Assembly (NCBI GenBank): GCA_030424595.1
Contig: JAUHWG010000018.1
Span: 124,001 to 188,000 of the forward strand
Direction: 5' to 3'
DNA length: 64,000 nt
Source of the DNA: Polyangia bacterium
GTDB taxonomy: Bacteria > Myxococcota_A > Polyangia > Nannocystales > Nannocystaceae
The notes under the pieces are model-generated. The model worked only from the letters and a program-made list of their open reading frames with translations. It did no database searches and was not told the origin of the DNA. How positions within the stretch are numbered: position 1 is the first letter of the stretch; the number at the start of each line of letters is the position of its first letter. Below are positions 17,431 to 26,217 of this stretch, piece by piece. Made by a program: the position numbers and the translations under genes.

Positions 17431-17988
17431 CTAGTCCTCGCCGTGGATGCTCAGGCCCGGGATCTCGACCCCGTAGACGACGACCGCGTAGATCAGGGGA
17501 GAGTCGCCGGTGGAGAGGACCGAGTGGCTGGTCCCCGGTCCCTGGAGGAGCTCGGCGCCAGCGACGGCGGAGACCCCGTTGTCATCCCCGAGCTGACCGG
17601 CGAGGACGAGGACGCGCTCGTCGCCGCGGTGATGATGAAAGGGGAAGCGGAGCCCCGCGGCGACCCGGACAAAGCCGACATCGGCGCCAGCGACAGCGGC
17701 CCCGCCCTGGAGGTGCATGAGCTCGACGCCGGGGAGCAGCGTGGTCCAGCTCGCCGGGTCGGCGATGCTCTTGAGGAGGGCCTGGGCCCGGTCGACGCCG
17801 ACGTCGAGCATCGCCGCGAGGCGGTCGATGAAGGGCGCGAAGCGTTGCGCGGGACGATCGACGCTGGTCAAGAGTCGGGCCCGCAGCGCCGCGGGGGGCC
17901 GGGCCCCGTCGAGGGCGAGGGCGAGGGCCTCCCAGGTCGGATCGTCGAACGTCGGGTCCGGCGGGTCGGTGGGATCGATCGGGGTCAT
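17431..17988 (-). CDS. ChrR-like cupin protein, probable partner of the ECF sigma factor
   Basis: A 185-aa cytoplasmic protein. The C-terminal half (about 85-180) is a cupin of the ChrR type with the metal-binding motif RFPFHHHRGDERVLVLAGQL and a later GTSHSV. In ChrR, an N-terminal zinc domain with a His/Cys motif binds the sigma factor. Here the N-terminal half is Pro/Asp- and then Ala/Leu-rich and has no Cys, so any sigma binding must be built differently. Its ATG overlaps the sigma factor stop by 4 bp (ATGA), so the two are translationally coupled, as expected for a sigma/anti-sigma pair. Confidence 0.8.
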   Translation of the reverse strand: MTPIDPTDPPDPTFDDPTWEALALALDGARPPAALRARLLTSVDRPAQRFAPFIDRLAAMLDVGVDRAQALLKSIADPASWTTLLPGVELMHLQGGAAVAGADVGFVRVAAGLRFPFHHHRGDERVLVLAGQLGDDNGVSAVAGAELLQGPGTSHSVLSTGDSPLIYAVVVYGVEIPGLSIHGED

Positions 17989-18581
17989 CGGGCCCCTCCT
18001 CGGTCAGCCTTCAGCGCGTCGCGGAGCCTGGCGAGCGCCGCTGCGGTCCGCGATTTGACGGTGCCGAGGGGGATCGCGAGCTCCTCTGCGATTTCGGACA
18101 TCGACAACCCGGCGAAGTAGCCGAGGTCTACCACTTGGCGGTGGGTCTCGGGGAGCTCGCGGAGGGCCCGTCGAACCTCGGCGTACTCGCTGCGTCGCAA
18201 GGGATCGGGCGCGGTGTCCTGCGTCTGCGTGTGGCCCAAGCTGTTGAGCGCCTTGTAGCCGCGTTGACGGCGGCGAAGGCGATCGAGGGCGCGGGAGCGG
18301 AGGCGGACGAGGAGCCAGGTCAATGCGTTGCCTCGGTCGGGGTCGAAGGACTCGGCCCGTCGCCAGGCCTCGAGGAGGACATCGTGGACCAAGTCCTCGG
18401 CGGCGGAGGTCGTGCCGAGGAAGCGCCTCGCGGTCGCGAGGAGCCGAGCTGCGTGGCGATCGTAGAGCTCGGCGAGGGCGCTGCGGTCGCCGCCGGCCAT
18501 CGCCTGCACAAGCTGCGCGTCACTCAGCGCCGGCACCTCGCTCAGGCCCTCGCTCACGTCGTCGCTCACGTCGTCGCTCAC
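17985..18581 (-). CDS. ECF-type RNA polymerase sigma factor
   Basis: A sigma factor of about 198 aa. Region 2 (GDRSALAELYDRHAARLLATARRFLG, with DLVHDVLLEAWRRAESFDP) and region 4 (LPETHRQVVDLGYFAGLSMSEIAEELAIPLGTVKSR) are both complete. The family is ECF, RpoE/SigK-like, paired with ChrR-like anti-sigma proteins. The start is uncertain. GTG at 18581, preceded by GAGG about 9 nt upstream, gives a conventional N-terminus made of a short Val-Ser-Asp-Asp repeat; a GTG at 18683 would add 34 residues rich in Gly and Trp. The repeat comes from three tandem GTGAGCGACGAC-like units. Confidence 0.9.
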   Translation of the reverse strand: MSDDVSDDVSEGLSEVPALSDAQLVQAMAGGDRSALAELYDRHAARLLATARRFLGTTSAAEDLVHDVLLEAWRRAESFDPDRGNALTWLLVRLRSRALDRLRRRQRGYKALNSLGHTQTQDTAPDPLRRSEYAEVRRALRELPETHRQVVDLGYFAGLSMSEIAEELAIPLGTVKSRTAAALARLRDALKADRGGAR

Positions 18582-18873
18582 GTCAACTCGCCTCAAGGAA
18601 GGTCGTCCCCCCTGCCATCCGTAGCACGGAAATCCAGGCCAGCCGCGCCCGAAGGGGCTCGGAGATGAGGTCGCGAGGAGCACTTCGGGGGTACTACGGG
18701 CAGGGGTGTCGGTTGGATCACCCAGATAGGCCCGTGTGATCGAATACCGACCAGGCTCTCCGAGAGGTGCGCCTGCGCGCGTGTCCCCTCAAGGTCGCGC
18801 ATACGCCTTGCATCTACCGGGGAACAAACGCCTCTGATAGGCTCAAACTCGGTTGAACGAGGAAGAAGACCTT

Positions 18874-20376
18874 ATGCAGACTTATTTTGTTCGAGGAGCT
18901 GTAGTTCGAGGATCCGTGGTCGGCCTGGCCCTGGTCCTCGCGGCCTGTAGCGGTGATGACAGCAGTCGCGATGACGCTGGAGGGTCGGCGACCGTGGGGA
19001 CCTCTGTGACGATGACCGACGCGACCGCCTCGGGCGCGAGCGCTAGCGAGAGCGCCGGCGAGAGCGTCACCGAAGGCGGGAGCGACAGCGAGAGCGCCGG
19101 CACGAGCACGAGCACGACCGGCGAGAGCGAAGGGACGACCGACGCGAGCGAGAGCGACAGCGACGGGACGACGACGACGACGACCGGCGTCACGGCGAGC
19201 GACAGCGACTCGGAGAGCGACAGCGACAGCGACGGCACCAGCACCGGCGAGCCCGTCGACGAGTGTGAGGACGAGCTGGCCGAGATCGACGCGAAGGAGC
19301 CCTACATCTGGATCTCCAACACGCTCGGCGGCACGGTCACCAAGATCAACACCGAGACCGCCGTGATCGGCGGTCGCTACCGGACCAACTCGGCGACCGC
19401 CTACCAGCCGTCGCGGACGACGGTGAACGACCTCGGCGACATGCTCGTCGCCCACCGCGAGAGCCCCGGCGGAGTGACCAAGATCGCCGGCCACGCCTCG
19501 CGCTGCGTCGACAGCAACAACAACGGGACGATCGACACCTCGACCGGCTTTGACGATGTCCGCGCGTGGGACGAGGACGAGTGCACGATCTGGCACCAGG
19601 AGACCCCCGGCGGGGCGGGTCCGCGGGCTGTCGCCTGGGAGCCGAGCCCCTTCAACAAGGACACCTGCGAGTTCGACAACCCGAACCCGCGGGTCTGGGT
19701 CGCCTACCGTCCCGCGGCCGGCGTCGGCCGGGTGCTCCGCCTCGACGGCGCGACCGGGGCGATCCTCGACACGGTCGACACCGACATCGGCGGCGGGCTC
19801 CCCTACGGCGGCGCCGTCGATGTTGAGGGGGACTTCTGGTACACCGCGCGCAGCGGCCCTTTCCTCTTCCACATCGACTCCGACACCCTCGCGGTCGAGC
19901 GCTTCACCACGCCGAACAACCCCTACGGCGTCGCGATCGACAGCTACGGAAACCCCTTCCTCGCCGACTACCACCAGGGCGCGGGGGTCGACGCGATCAC
20001 CCGCTTCAACGTCGAGACCCAGTCGTTTGAGCAGATCATCGGCGTCGCCGGTCGCCACCGCGGGATCCAGATCGACACCAAGGGGATCGCCTGGGCCGCG
20101 GGCAACTCGCCGTGCCGCCTCGTGAAGGCCGACACCGAGAACAATACGATCCTCGACGACGCGATCGCGCTGCCGGGCTGTCAGGATCCGGTCGGCGTCA
20201 GCATCGATCAGGAGGGCGACGTCTGGGTCGTCGACCGCGGCTCGAGCATCGCCCTGGAGATCGACCCCGAGACCCACGAGGTCAAGAACACGGTGACGGG
20301 CCTGATCGGCTCCTACACCTACTCGGACATGACGGGGAACTCCCTCGGCCTGGTCCAGGGCCCGAAGCCGGGCTGA
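18874..20376 (+). CDS. Lipoprotein with Ser/Thr linker and NHL/SMP-like propeller
   Basis: About 500 aa. The signal peptide ends in a lipobox (Leu-Ala-Ala-Cys at about residue 26). Residues about 30-130 are a low-complexity Ser/Thr/Glu/Asp/Gly linker typical of myxobacterial surface lipoproteins. The rest is a beta-propeller-like domain with repeats such as YIWISNTLGGTVTKINTET, NNPYGVAIDSYGNPFLAD and DPVGVSIDQEGDVWVVDRG, as in NHL/SMP-30 folds, plus a calcium-like NNNGTID loop. The ATG at 18874 is preferred over TTG at 18853 because GAGGAAGAAG lies just upstream. Likely a surface binding or lactonase-like protein; no catalytic residue can be named. Confidence 0.85.
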   Translation: MQTYFVRGAVVRGSVVGLALVLAACSGDDSSRDDAGGSATVGTSVTMTDATASGASASESAGESVTEGGSDSESAGTSTSTTGESEGTTDASESDSDGTTTTTTGVTASDSDSESDSDSDGTSTGEPVDECEDELAEIDAKEPYIWISNTLGGTVTKINTETAVIGGRYRTNSATAYQPSRTTVNDLGDMLVAHRESPGGVTKIAGHASRCVDSNNNGTIDTSTGFDDVRAWDEDECTIWHQETPGGAGPRAVAWEPSPFNKDTCEFDNPNPRVWVAYRPAAGVGRVLRLDGATGAILDTVDTDIGGGLPYGGAVDVEGDFWYTARSGPFLFHIDSDTLAVERFTTPNNPYGVAIDSYGNPFLADYHQGAGVDAITRFNVETQSFEQIIGVAGRHRGIQIDTKGIAWAAGNSPCRLVKADTENNTILDDAIALPGCQDPVGVSIDQEGDVWVVDRGSSIALEIDPETHEVKNTVTGLIGSYTYSDMTGNSLGLVQGPKPG

Positions 20377-20419
20377 GCTGGGCTGGGCTGGGCTGGGCTG
20401 GGCTGGGCTGGGCTGGGCC
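20370..20419. repeat. GGGCT pentamer satellite
   Basis: About nine GGGCT units begin over the stop codon of the propeller lipoprotein gene. It parallels the AGAGC/GGGCT satellite after the lipoprotein stop at 2132. Confidence 0.85.
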
Positions 20420-20661
20420 GGGTCCTCCCGCGACAGCGAACGATCGATGGGTGGCCGAGGCCGCCCCTCGGCGTTCTCGGGCTCGGCGAGAGGCCCGTGG
20501 CGGAGTACTCCGCTCGTCTCGGCGGAGTACTCCGCCGAGCACCCGCCCGCGCCGGCCTGCGGCGACGGTGGTCGAGGACGGAGAGCCGCGTCGTGTCCAC
20601 GCCGAGTGGAGCGACGATCGCCGGACGCGAGCGCGGGGCGGCTGCGGGCGGCTGCGGGCGG

Positions 20662-21450
20662 CTAGCCGAGGAACATCGGGAAGCGGGCGACCGTGCTAAA
20701 GCCGAGGCGCGTCAGGATCGGCGCGGAGGTCTTCGCCATCGCGTAGGAGGTCGCGAGGTGGATCCCGCGGGCGGCCGCGTCGGCGAGGCGGGCGGAGACT
20801 AGCGACCGGTAGGCGCCGCGACCTCGCGCGTGCGGGAGGACGACCGCGCCGACGAGGAAGACGGAGCGCTCGAAGATCACCGCCGCGGCGCCGCCGACCG
20901 CCTCGCCGTCGACCTCGGCGAGGTAAAAGAGGTGGCGATCCGAGGCGCGCAGGGCCTGGCGGTGGTAGTCGGCGAAGGGGCCCGGCGCGACGCCCCAGCC
21001 TGAGGCCATCAGCGACGAGTAGAGGTCGACGGTCCCAGCGTCGACCGGAACGACCCTGGCCTCTCCGGCACTGGGCGCGCCGTCGACGGGGACGCAGCTC
21101 CTGGCGACCGCGAGGGTCTCGCTGCGCACGAGGCCGCGCCGGGCCAGCCGCTCGCTCAGGTCGGCGGGGCGCGAGCTGGGGATCACCGACCAGCGGAAGC
21201 GGAGGCCGCGTCGGCGGTAGTCGGCGATCGTCGCGTCGATCACGGCGTCCGCCTCGTCGTCCCCCAGGGCCGCGTAGGCGACCTCGTTCAGGCCGCCGTC
21301 GCGGATGCTCGGGGTGATGATCTGCCACCAGCCGGGGCGTTCGATCACCTCCATGCCCGGGAGCTCGACGTGGGCGCCGCGGGGGACGACGAAGAGCTCA
21401 TGGGCGAGGGCGTCGGCGCTCCATCCTTCGAGCATCGGTGCCGTGGTCAT
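20662..21450 (-). CDS. GNAT-family N-acetyltransferase
   Basis: A 262-aa cytoplasmic enzyme. The C-terminal half carries the GNAT acetyl-CoA site: LVGAVVLPHARGRGAYRSLVSARLADAAARGI, with the R-x-x-G-x-G/A signature. The N-terminal half (about 1-130) is a partial second GNAT-like lobe, so this may be a tandem-GNAT protein. The Met at 21450 follows TAACCT by 7 nt, suggesting its own promoter even though it sits 84 bp downstream of the cyanophycin cluster. The substrate is unknown. Confidence 0.85.
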   Translation of the reverse strand: MTTAPMLEGWSADALAHELFVVPRGAHVELPGMEVIERPGWWQIITPSIRDGGLNEVAYAALGDDEADAVIDATIADYRRRGLRFRWSVIPSSRPADLSERLARRGLVRSETLAVARSCVPVDGAPSAGEARVVPVDAGTVDLYSSLMASGWGVAPGPFADYHRQALRASDRHLFYLAEVDGEAVGGAAAVIFERSVFLVGAVVLPHARGRGAYRSLVSARLADAAARGIHLATSYAMAKTSAPILTRLGFSTVARFPMFLG

Positions 21451-21534
21451 GGTCCCTAGGTTACCGACTTTGGCGGGACTCCCGGAGATGTGCCGCTGCG
21501 GTCGGGGAGCCGCGCTGAGGGGCACAGGGCCCCG

Positions 21535-23238
21535 CTAGAGCGGCTGGGCCCCGAGCTTGTCCAGGTGGGCGATGACCTCGTCTCGCTGGGTGTGGGCGAG
21601 GATCGCCAGGAGGTCGCCGGGCTTGGCCTGGGCGAGGGTCCGGTCGATGCTCTCGACCTCATCGTCGACGTCGATCAGGGCGGCCTGGGGGAGCCCCTCG
21701 TCGGCGAGGCCGCGGCGGAGGATCGCCGGGACCTCGCCGCGGGCCCGGCCGCGCAGGTGGGCCTTCTGGTCCCGCAAGAGCACCTCGTCGGGTTGGAGGC
21801 TGGCGAGGGAGCGGCTGAGCTCGCGCAGGTCGTCCTCGCTGCGATCCCCGGCCATGCCGAAGGCGACCGTCAGGCGGCCGCCCTTGCGCAGCGCCTGGAG
21901 CACCTCTCCCAGGGCGAGGATCCCGGCGTTGTTGTGGGCGAAGTCGAGGACGATCGTCACCCCGTTCAGGGAGTAGCAGTTGATCCGGCCGGGGTTCTCC
22001 TCGGCGGTCGAGCGGAAGGAGCGGAGGCCGTCGCAGATGGCCCGGTCGGGGATCCCGAGGCTGTGGGCGAGGGCGGCGACCCCGAGGGCGTTGAGGAGGT
22101 TGTGACGGGCGGCTCCGCCGATCGTGCAGGGGATCGCCGGGACCTCGATGAGGGGCCGCTCGCCGAGGCAGTCCGCGCGGACGAGCTCGCCGTCGGCGAC
22201 GAACCAGCCCTCACCGCCGCCGGCTATGTGGGCGCGGAGGGTCGGGTTGTCACGGCGGAGCGCGAACCACACGATCGGCGCTCGCAGGCGCGAGGTGTCG
22301 ACCGTGCGCAGCGGCGCGGAGTCGGCCCCCATGACGACGCGCCCCTCGGCGTGGACGACCGAGCCGACGATCGCCTTCACCTGGGCCATCGCCTCGAGGT
22401 CCGTGATCCCGTAGTCGCCGAGGTGATCGTCGGAGATGTTGGTGACCAGGGCCGCGTCGACGCGGTCCAGGACGAGGCCGCGGCGGAGGAGGCCGCCGCG
22501 GGCGATCTCGAGGGCGGCGAAGTCGACGTCTCGCCGGCGGAGGACCATCCGCGTCGCCCCGGGCCCCGTCCAGTCGCCGGGCTCGATCAGCGCCTCGTCG
22601 ACGACGACCCCGTCGGTCGAGGTGTTGCCGACGCAGAACCCGGCGTGGCGGGCGATCCGGGCGAGGAGCCGGGTCGAGGTGGTCTTGCCGTTGGTCCCGG
22701 TGATCAGGGCGATCGGGACCCTGCCGAGCGAGTCCCAGGGGATCTCGGCGGGGCTCGGCAGCTGCTTCCTGGGCCAGGTCTTGCCGCGGATCCCCTGGCC
22801 GAGGGTGAGGGCGTCATCGTCGACGAGGTCGGGGACGCCGCGGGCCTGGGCCGCCTCGACCAGCGCGCGGAGCTCGGGCGAGCGGCGCTCGTCCTCCTCC
22901 TCTGCGCGGATGGCCTCGAGATCGGCGGTGATGCTGCTCTCGCTGATGTTGAGGGCGCGACGGATCGCGCGCTCGAGGAGGACCGCGGCGGCCTCGATCC
23001 GATCGACGGGGGAGGGGGCCGCGAGGCTGAGCCCCGGACCGCCGTCTGTGCGGGTATAGGGGCGCAGGAGGAGGTCGACCGGCGCCCAGCCGAGGGCGCT
23101 GGAGAGGGCTCGGTGCTCGCGGAGGATCGCCTCGTCGAGCCCTTCCACCTCCCGCTCCGGCTCGACCTCGGCGACCGCGGCGGGGCCCGAGGTGAAGAGG
23201 TTGGGGCCGATCAGGGCGCGCGCGTAGATGTGGGTCAT
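21535..23238 (-). CDS. Mur ligase-like cyanophycin synthetase paralogue lacking ATP-grasp
   Basis: 567 aa. After an N-terminal ~170 residues without a recognisable domain come the central ATP-binding Mur domain (ITGTNGKTTSTRLLARI, STDGVVVD, LEIARGGLLRRGL, NISDDHLGDYGI) and the C-terminal Mur domain (LDFAHNNAGILAL, GMAGDRSEDDLRELSRSLA). These are close in style to the Mur half of the adjacent cyanophycin synthetase, but the ATP-grasp domain that adds aspartate is missing. It may add an amino acid to a cyanophycin-like or related peptide, or modify the polymer. The start has a GGGAGG Shine-Dalgarno about 6 nt upstream. Located 111 bp after cphA and likely co-transcribed. Confidence 0.85.
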   Translation of the reverse strand: MTHIYARALIGPNLFTSGPAAVAEVEPEREVEGLDEAILREHRALSSALGWAPVDLLLRPYTRTDGGPGLSLAAPSPVDRIEAAAVLLERAIRRALNISESSITADLEAIRAEEEDERRSPELRALVEAAQARGVPDLVDDDALTLGQGIRGKTWPRKQLPSPAEIPWDSLGRVPIALITGTNGKTTSTRLLARIARHAGFCVGNTSTDGVVVDEALIEPGDWTGPGATRMVLRRRDVDFAALEIARGGLLRRGLVLDRVDAALVTNISDDHLGDYGITDLEAMAQVKAIVGSVVHAEGRVVMGADSAPLRTVDTSRLRAPIVWFALRRDNPTLRAHIAGGGEGWFVADGELVRADCLGERPLIEVPAIPCTIGGAARHNLLNALGVAALAHSLGIPDRAICDGLRSFRSTAEENPGRINCYSLNGVTIVLDFAHNNAGILALGEVLQALRKGGRLTVAFGMAGDRSEDDLRELSRSLASLQPDEVLLRDQKAHLRGRARGEVPAILRRGLADEGLPQAALIDVDDEVESIDRTLAQAKPGDLLAILAHTQRDEVIAHLDKLGAQPL

Positions 23239-23349
23239 CCGCGCCCTCCCGAGACTCCCCGAGCGCCCCATCGCCGGGGGGCCCGAAGGGTGCAGCCGGG
23301 GTCGGCCGAGGGGGCTGGGGCGTCGAGCGCGGGCACGGTCACCCGGGTC

Positions 23350-26163
23350 CTAGTCGTCGCTCTCGCGGGCGATCCGGACCCCGCGCTGATCCTCGATCAC
23401 GGTCTCGCCGCTGCGCTTGCGCCGTCGTTCGCTGCGGCTGCTCTCGGCGTCCCCCTCGGGGTTCGCCAGGGAGCCGACGGTCGAGAGCGCGGCCGGGGCT
23501 GAGCCTTGGCCGTGGCCACCGTCGTCGCGGAAGCGGCAGATCTGCTTCCAACAGCGCGAGATCTTGTCGCCGAAGATCAGCAGCAGATCGCCGGGCTCCG
23601 AGACGGAGAGGGCGCGCTCGACGGCCTGCTGCTCGTCGGTGACGACGGCGATCGCCTCGCGGGGGACCCCGTTGGCGAGGAGCTCGTCGCGGAGCATGTT
23701 CGGGACCTCGTCGCTCGCCCGCCCGCGGGTGTTGTCGTCGGCGCGGACGACGAAGCGGCTAAAGCCGGGGGCGGCGATCCTGGCGATCTCGCGGATGTCC
23801 TCGTCGCGGCGATCGCCGGGGGCGGAGAGGACGACCGAGCGCCGGCCGCTGACGTCGAGCTTGCGGACCAGGTTGGTCATCGCCTGGACGGCGGCGGGGT
23901 TGTGACCGTAGTCGAGGATCACCTTGAAGGGCAGCTCGTCGAAGACGTTGAGGCGGCCGGGGGCCTGGAAGTAGGTGGTGTCGAAGGTCCGCAGGCCCTG
24001 GCGGATGTTCTCGACCTTGACCTCCATCGCGTAGGCGATGAGCGCGGCGAACATCGCGTTGTTGACGTTGTGGCCGGCCTTGCCCTCCATCGTCGCCGGG
24101 ATGAGGTGGGTCCACAGCAGCGGGATGTGGGTCCCGTGGTCGTAGATGGTGATCATGTCGCCGTTGATCCCCTCCTCCAAGACCGCCGCCAGGCCGCCGG
24201 CGCGGATGTGCTTGCGGACGAGATCGTGCTTCGGGTTCATCGTCACGTAGCCGATCCGCGCCGCCTCCGTGTAGTCGGCCATCCGCAGGCAGAGCTCGTC
24301 GTCGGCGTTGAGCACCGCGCAGTCGCGGGCGACCTCGACGACGATCCGCTTGAGCTCGGCGAGCCCCTCGACGGTGTCGATCCCGCCGAGGCCGAGGTGA
24401 TCGGCGGCGACGTTGAGCACCGCGCCGACGTCACAGGAGCGGTAGCCCATGCCGGCGCGGAGGAGGCCGCCGCGGGCGGTCTCTAGGACCGCGAGGTCGA
24501 CCCGCGGATCGCGGAGGACCATCCGCGCGGCGCCGGGGCCGGTCATGTCGCCGGCGACGGTCCGCTCGCCGTCGATGTAGACGCCGTCGGTTGAGGAGAG
24601 GCCGACCGTCGCGCCGGACATCTTGTGGATGTGGGCGACCATCCGCGAGACCGTGGTCTTGCCGTTGGTCCCGGTGATCGCGGCGATCGGGATCCGCGTC
24701 GGCGAACCTGGCGGGAAGAGCATGTCCATCACCGGCCCGGCGACGTCGCGGGGGGTGCCCTCGGTCGGGGCGACGTGCATGCGGAAGCCGGGCGCCGCGT
24801 TGACCTCACAGATCGCGCCGCCGATCTCGGCGAAGGAGCGGGAGATGTCGGGGCTGATGAAGTCGACGCCGGCGACGTCGAGGCCGATCGCGCTCGCGGC
24901 CCGGATCGCCATCTCCCGGTTGTCGGGGTGGATGACGTCGGTCTGGTCGATCGCCGTGCCGCCGGTGGAGAGGTTGCCGGTCGAGCGGAGGTAGAGGATC
25001 TCGCCGGGCGGGACGATGCTGTCGGGGGTGTAGCCGCTCAGCTCCAGGAGGCGCAGGGCCTGGTGGTCGAGGTCGATCCGGGTGAGCACCTTCTCGTGGC
25101 CGATCCCGCGGCGGGGGTCGGCGTTGACGAGGTCGATGAGCTCGGCGACCGAGTGCTCGCCGTCGCCGATGATGTGGCCGGGGACCCGCTTGGCGACCGC
25201 GACGAGCTCGCCGCCGATCACCAGGATCCGGTGGTCAAAGCCGGGGATGTAGGTCTCGATGATCACCGTCCGCGAGTGTTCGACGGCCTTGGCGAAGGCG
25301 ACCTCGACCGCCTCCCGCGACTCGAGGCCGATCGACACGCCGCGGCCGTGGTTGGCGTCGAGCGGCTTGACGACGACCGGGTAGCCGAGCCGCTCGGCGG
25401 CCTGGACCGCCTTGGTGGGGCTGCGGACCAGCCGTTGCCGGGGGACGGGGAGGCCGAGGTCGCCCAGGATCTGGTTGGTCAGCTCCTTGTCGGAGGCGAT
25501 CTCGACGCCGATGAAGCGGGTCTCCGAGGTGATCGTCGCCTGGATCCGCTTCTGGTAGCGGCCGTGCCCGAGCTGGACCAGCGAGTAGTTGTTGAGGCGC
25601 AGCCAGGGGATGTCGCGGTCCTCAGCGGCGCGGACGAGGGCGGCGGTCGAGGGCCCGAACTGCCGGCGCTGGGCGTAGCTGATCAGCTCTTCCTTCTGCT
25701 CGACGAAGTTGAAGCCAGCACCGCCCGCGCCCTTGGGGCGGACGTTGTCGGGGAGGAGCGAGTGGAGGAGATCGAGCGCGAGCTCGCCTGCGGCCTCGCC
25801 GACCTGCTCCTCGTCGTACTCGTAGACGACGTAGTACTCGCCCTCGACGCCGGTCCCTCGGGTCTTACCAAAGCTGACCGAAGCGCCAGCCAAGACCTGG
25901 AGCTCGATGGCGACGTGCTCCAGGACGTGGCCGAGCCAGGTGCCGCCGTCCTCGCGGAGGCGGCGGATAAAGCCGCCGGCGGAGTCGTAGGAGCAGGTGT
26001 GCTGCTCGAGGGTGGGGATCGCCTCCAGGAGCCCGTCGACAAAGCCGGGGATCTTCGCGCTCGGCCACTCCTCCAGGACCCCGAGGTCGACCTTGAGCCG
26101 GATCACCGGGAAGTGGGCGTAGAGGTTGGGTCCACGGTAGATGCGACGCTCGAGGATCTTCAT
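23350..26163 (-). CDS. cphA: Cyanophycin synthetase
   Basis: A 937-aa enzyme that polymerises aspartate and arginine (multi-L-arginyl-poly-L-aspartate) using ATP. The N-terminal domain (1-160) begins with the family signature RRIYRGPNLYAHFPVIRL. The ATP-grasp domain (about 215-475) contains YPVVVKPLDANHGRGVSIGL and EVNAAPGFRMH. The Mur-ligase domain (about 490-890) contains ITGTNGKTTVSRMVAHI, LETARGGLLRAG, LDYGHNPAA and GDRRDEDIREIA. All three modules look intact. The C-terminus has a ~60-residue Ser/Arg-rich extension. The upstream neighbour is cyanophycinase, 54 bp away on the same strand, with isoaspartyl dipeptidase before it. Confidence 0.97.
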   Translation of the reverse strand: MKILERRIYRGPNLYAHFPVIRLKVDLGVLEEWPSAKIPGFVDGLLEAIPTLEQHTCSYDSAGGFIRRLREDGGTWLGHVLEHVAIELQVLAGASVSFGKTRGTGVEGEYYVVYEYDEEQVGEAAGELALDLLHSLLPDNVRPKGAGGAGFNFVEQKEELISYAQRRQFGPSTAALVRAAEDRDIPWLRLNNYSLVQLGHGRYQKRIQATITSETRFIGVEIASDKELTNQILGDLGLPVPRQRLVRSPTKAVQAAERLGYPVVVKPLDANHGRGVSIGLESREAVEVAFAKAVEHSRTVIIETYIPGFDHRILVIGGELVAVAKRVPGHIIGDGEHSVAELIDLVNADPRRGIGHEKVLTRIDLDHQALRLLELSGYTPDSIVPPGEILYLRSTGNLSTGGTAIDQTDVIHPDNREMAIRAASAIGLDVAGVDFISPDISRSFAEIGGAICEVNAAPGFRMHVAPTEGTPRDVAGPVMDMLFPPGSPTRIPIAAITGTNGKTTVSRMVAHIHKMSGATVGLSSTDGVYIDGERTVAGDMTGPGAARMVLRDPRVDLAVLETARGGLLRAGMGYRSCDVGAVLNVAADHLGLGGIDTVEGLAELKRIVVEVARDCAVLNADDELCLRMADYTEAARIGYVTMNPKHDLVRKHIRAGGLAAVLEEGINGDMITIYDHGTHIPLLWTHLIPATMEGKAGHNVNNAMFAALIAYAMEVKVENIRQGLRTFDTTYFQAPGRLNVFDELPFKVILDYGHNPAAVQAMTNLVRKLDVSGRRSVVLSAPGDRRDEDIREIARIAAPGFSRFVVRADDNTRGRASDEVPNMLRDELLANGVPREAIAVVTDEQQAVERALSVSEPGDLLLIFGDKISRCWKQICRFRDDGGHGQGSAPAALSTVGSLANPEGDAESSRSERRRKRSGETVIEDQRGVRIARESDD

Positions 26164-26217
26164 GGCGGGTCCTGCAGGGCAGGCTTGGCCTGGCCTTGGG
26201 GCGGTGGTGGCGATGAG

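Noticed and set aside
18582..18683. Longer N-terminus for the ECF sigma factor
   Set aside because: The 34 extra residues are Gly/Trp/Pro-rich and precede sigma region 2 by an unusual distance; GTG at 18581 has a ribosome site. Kept as an alternative.
21490..23502. 670-codon plus-strand open frame opposite the Mur ligase
   Set aside because: No domain; antisense composition typical of high-GC third positions.
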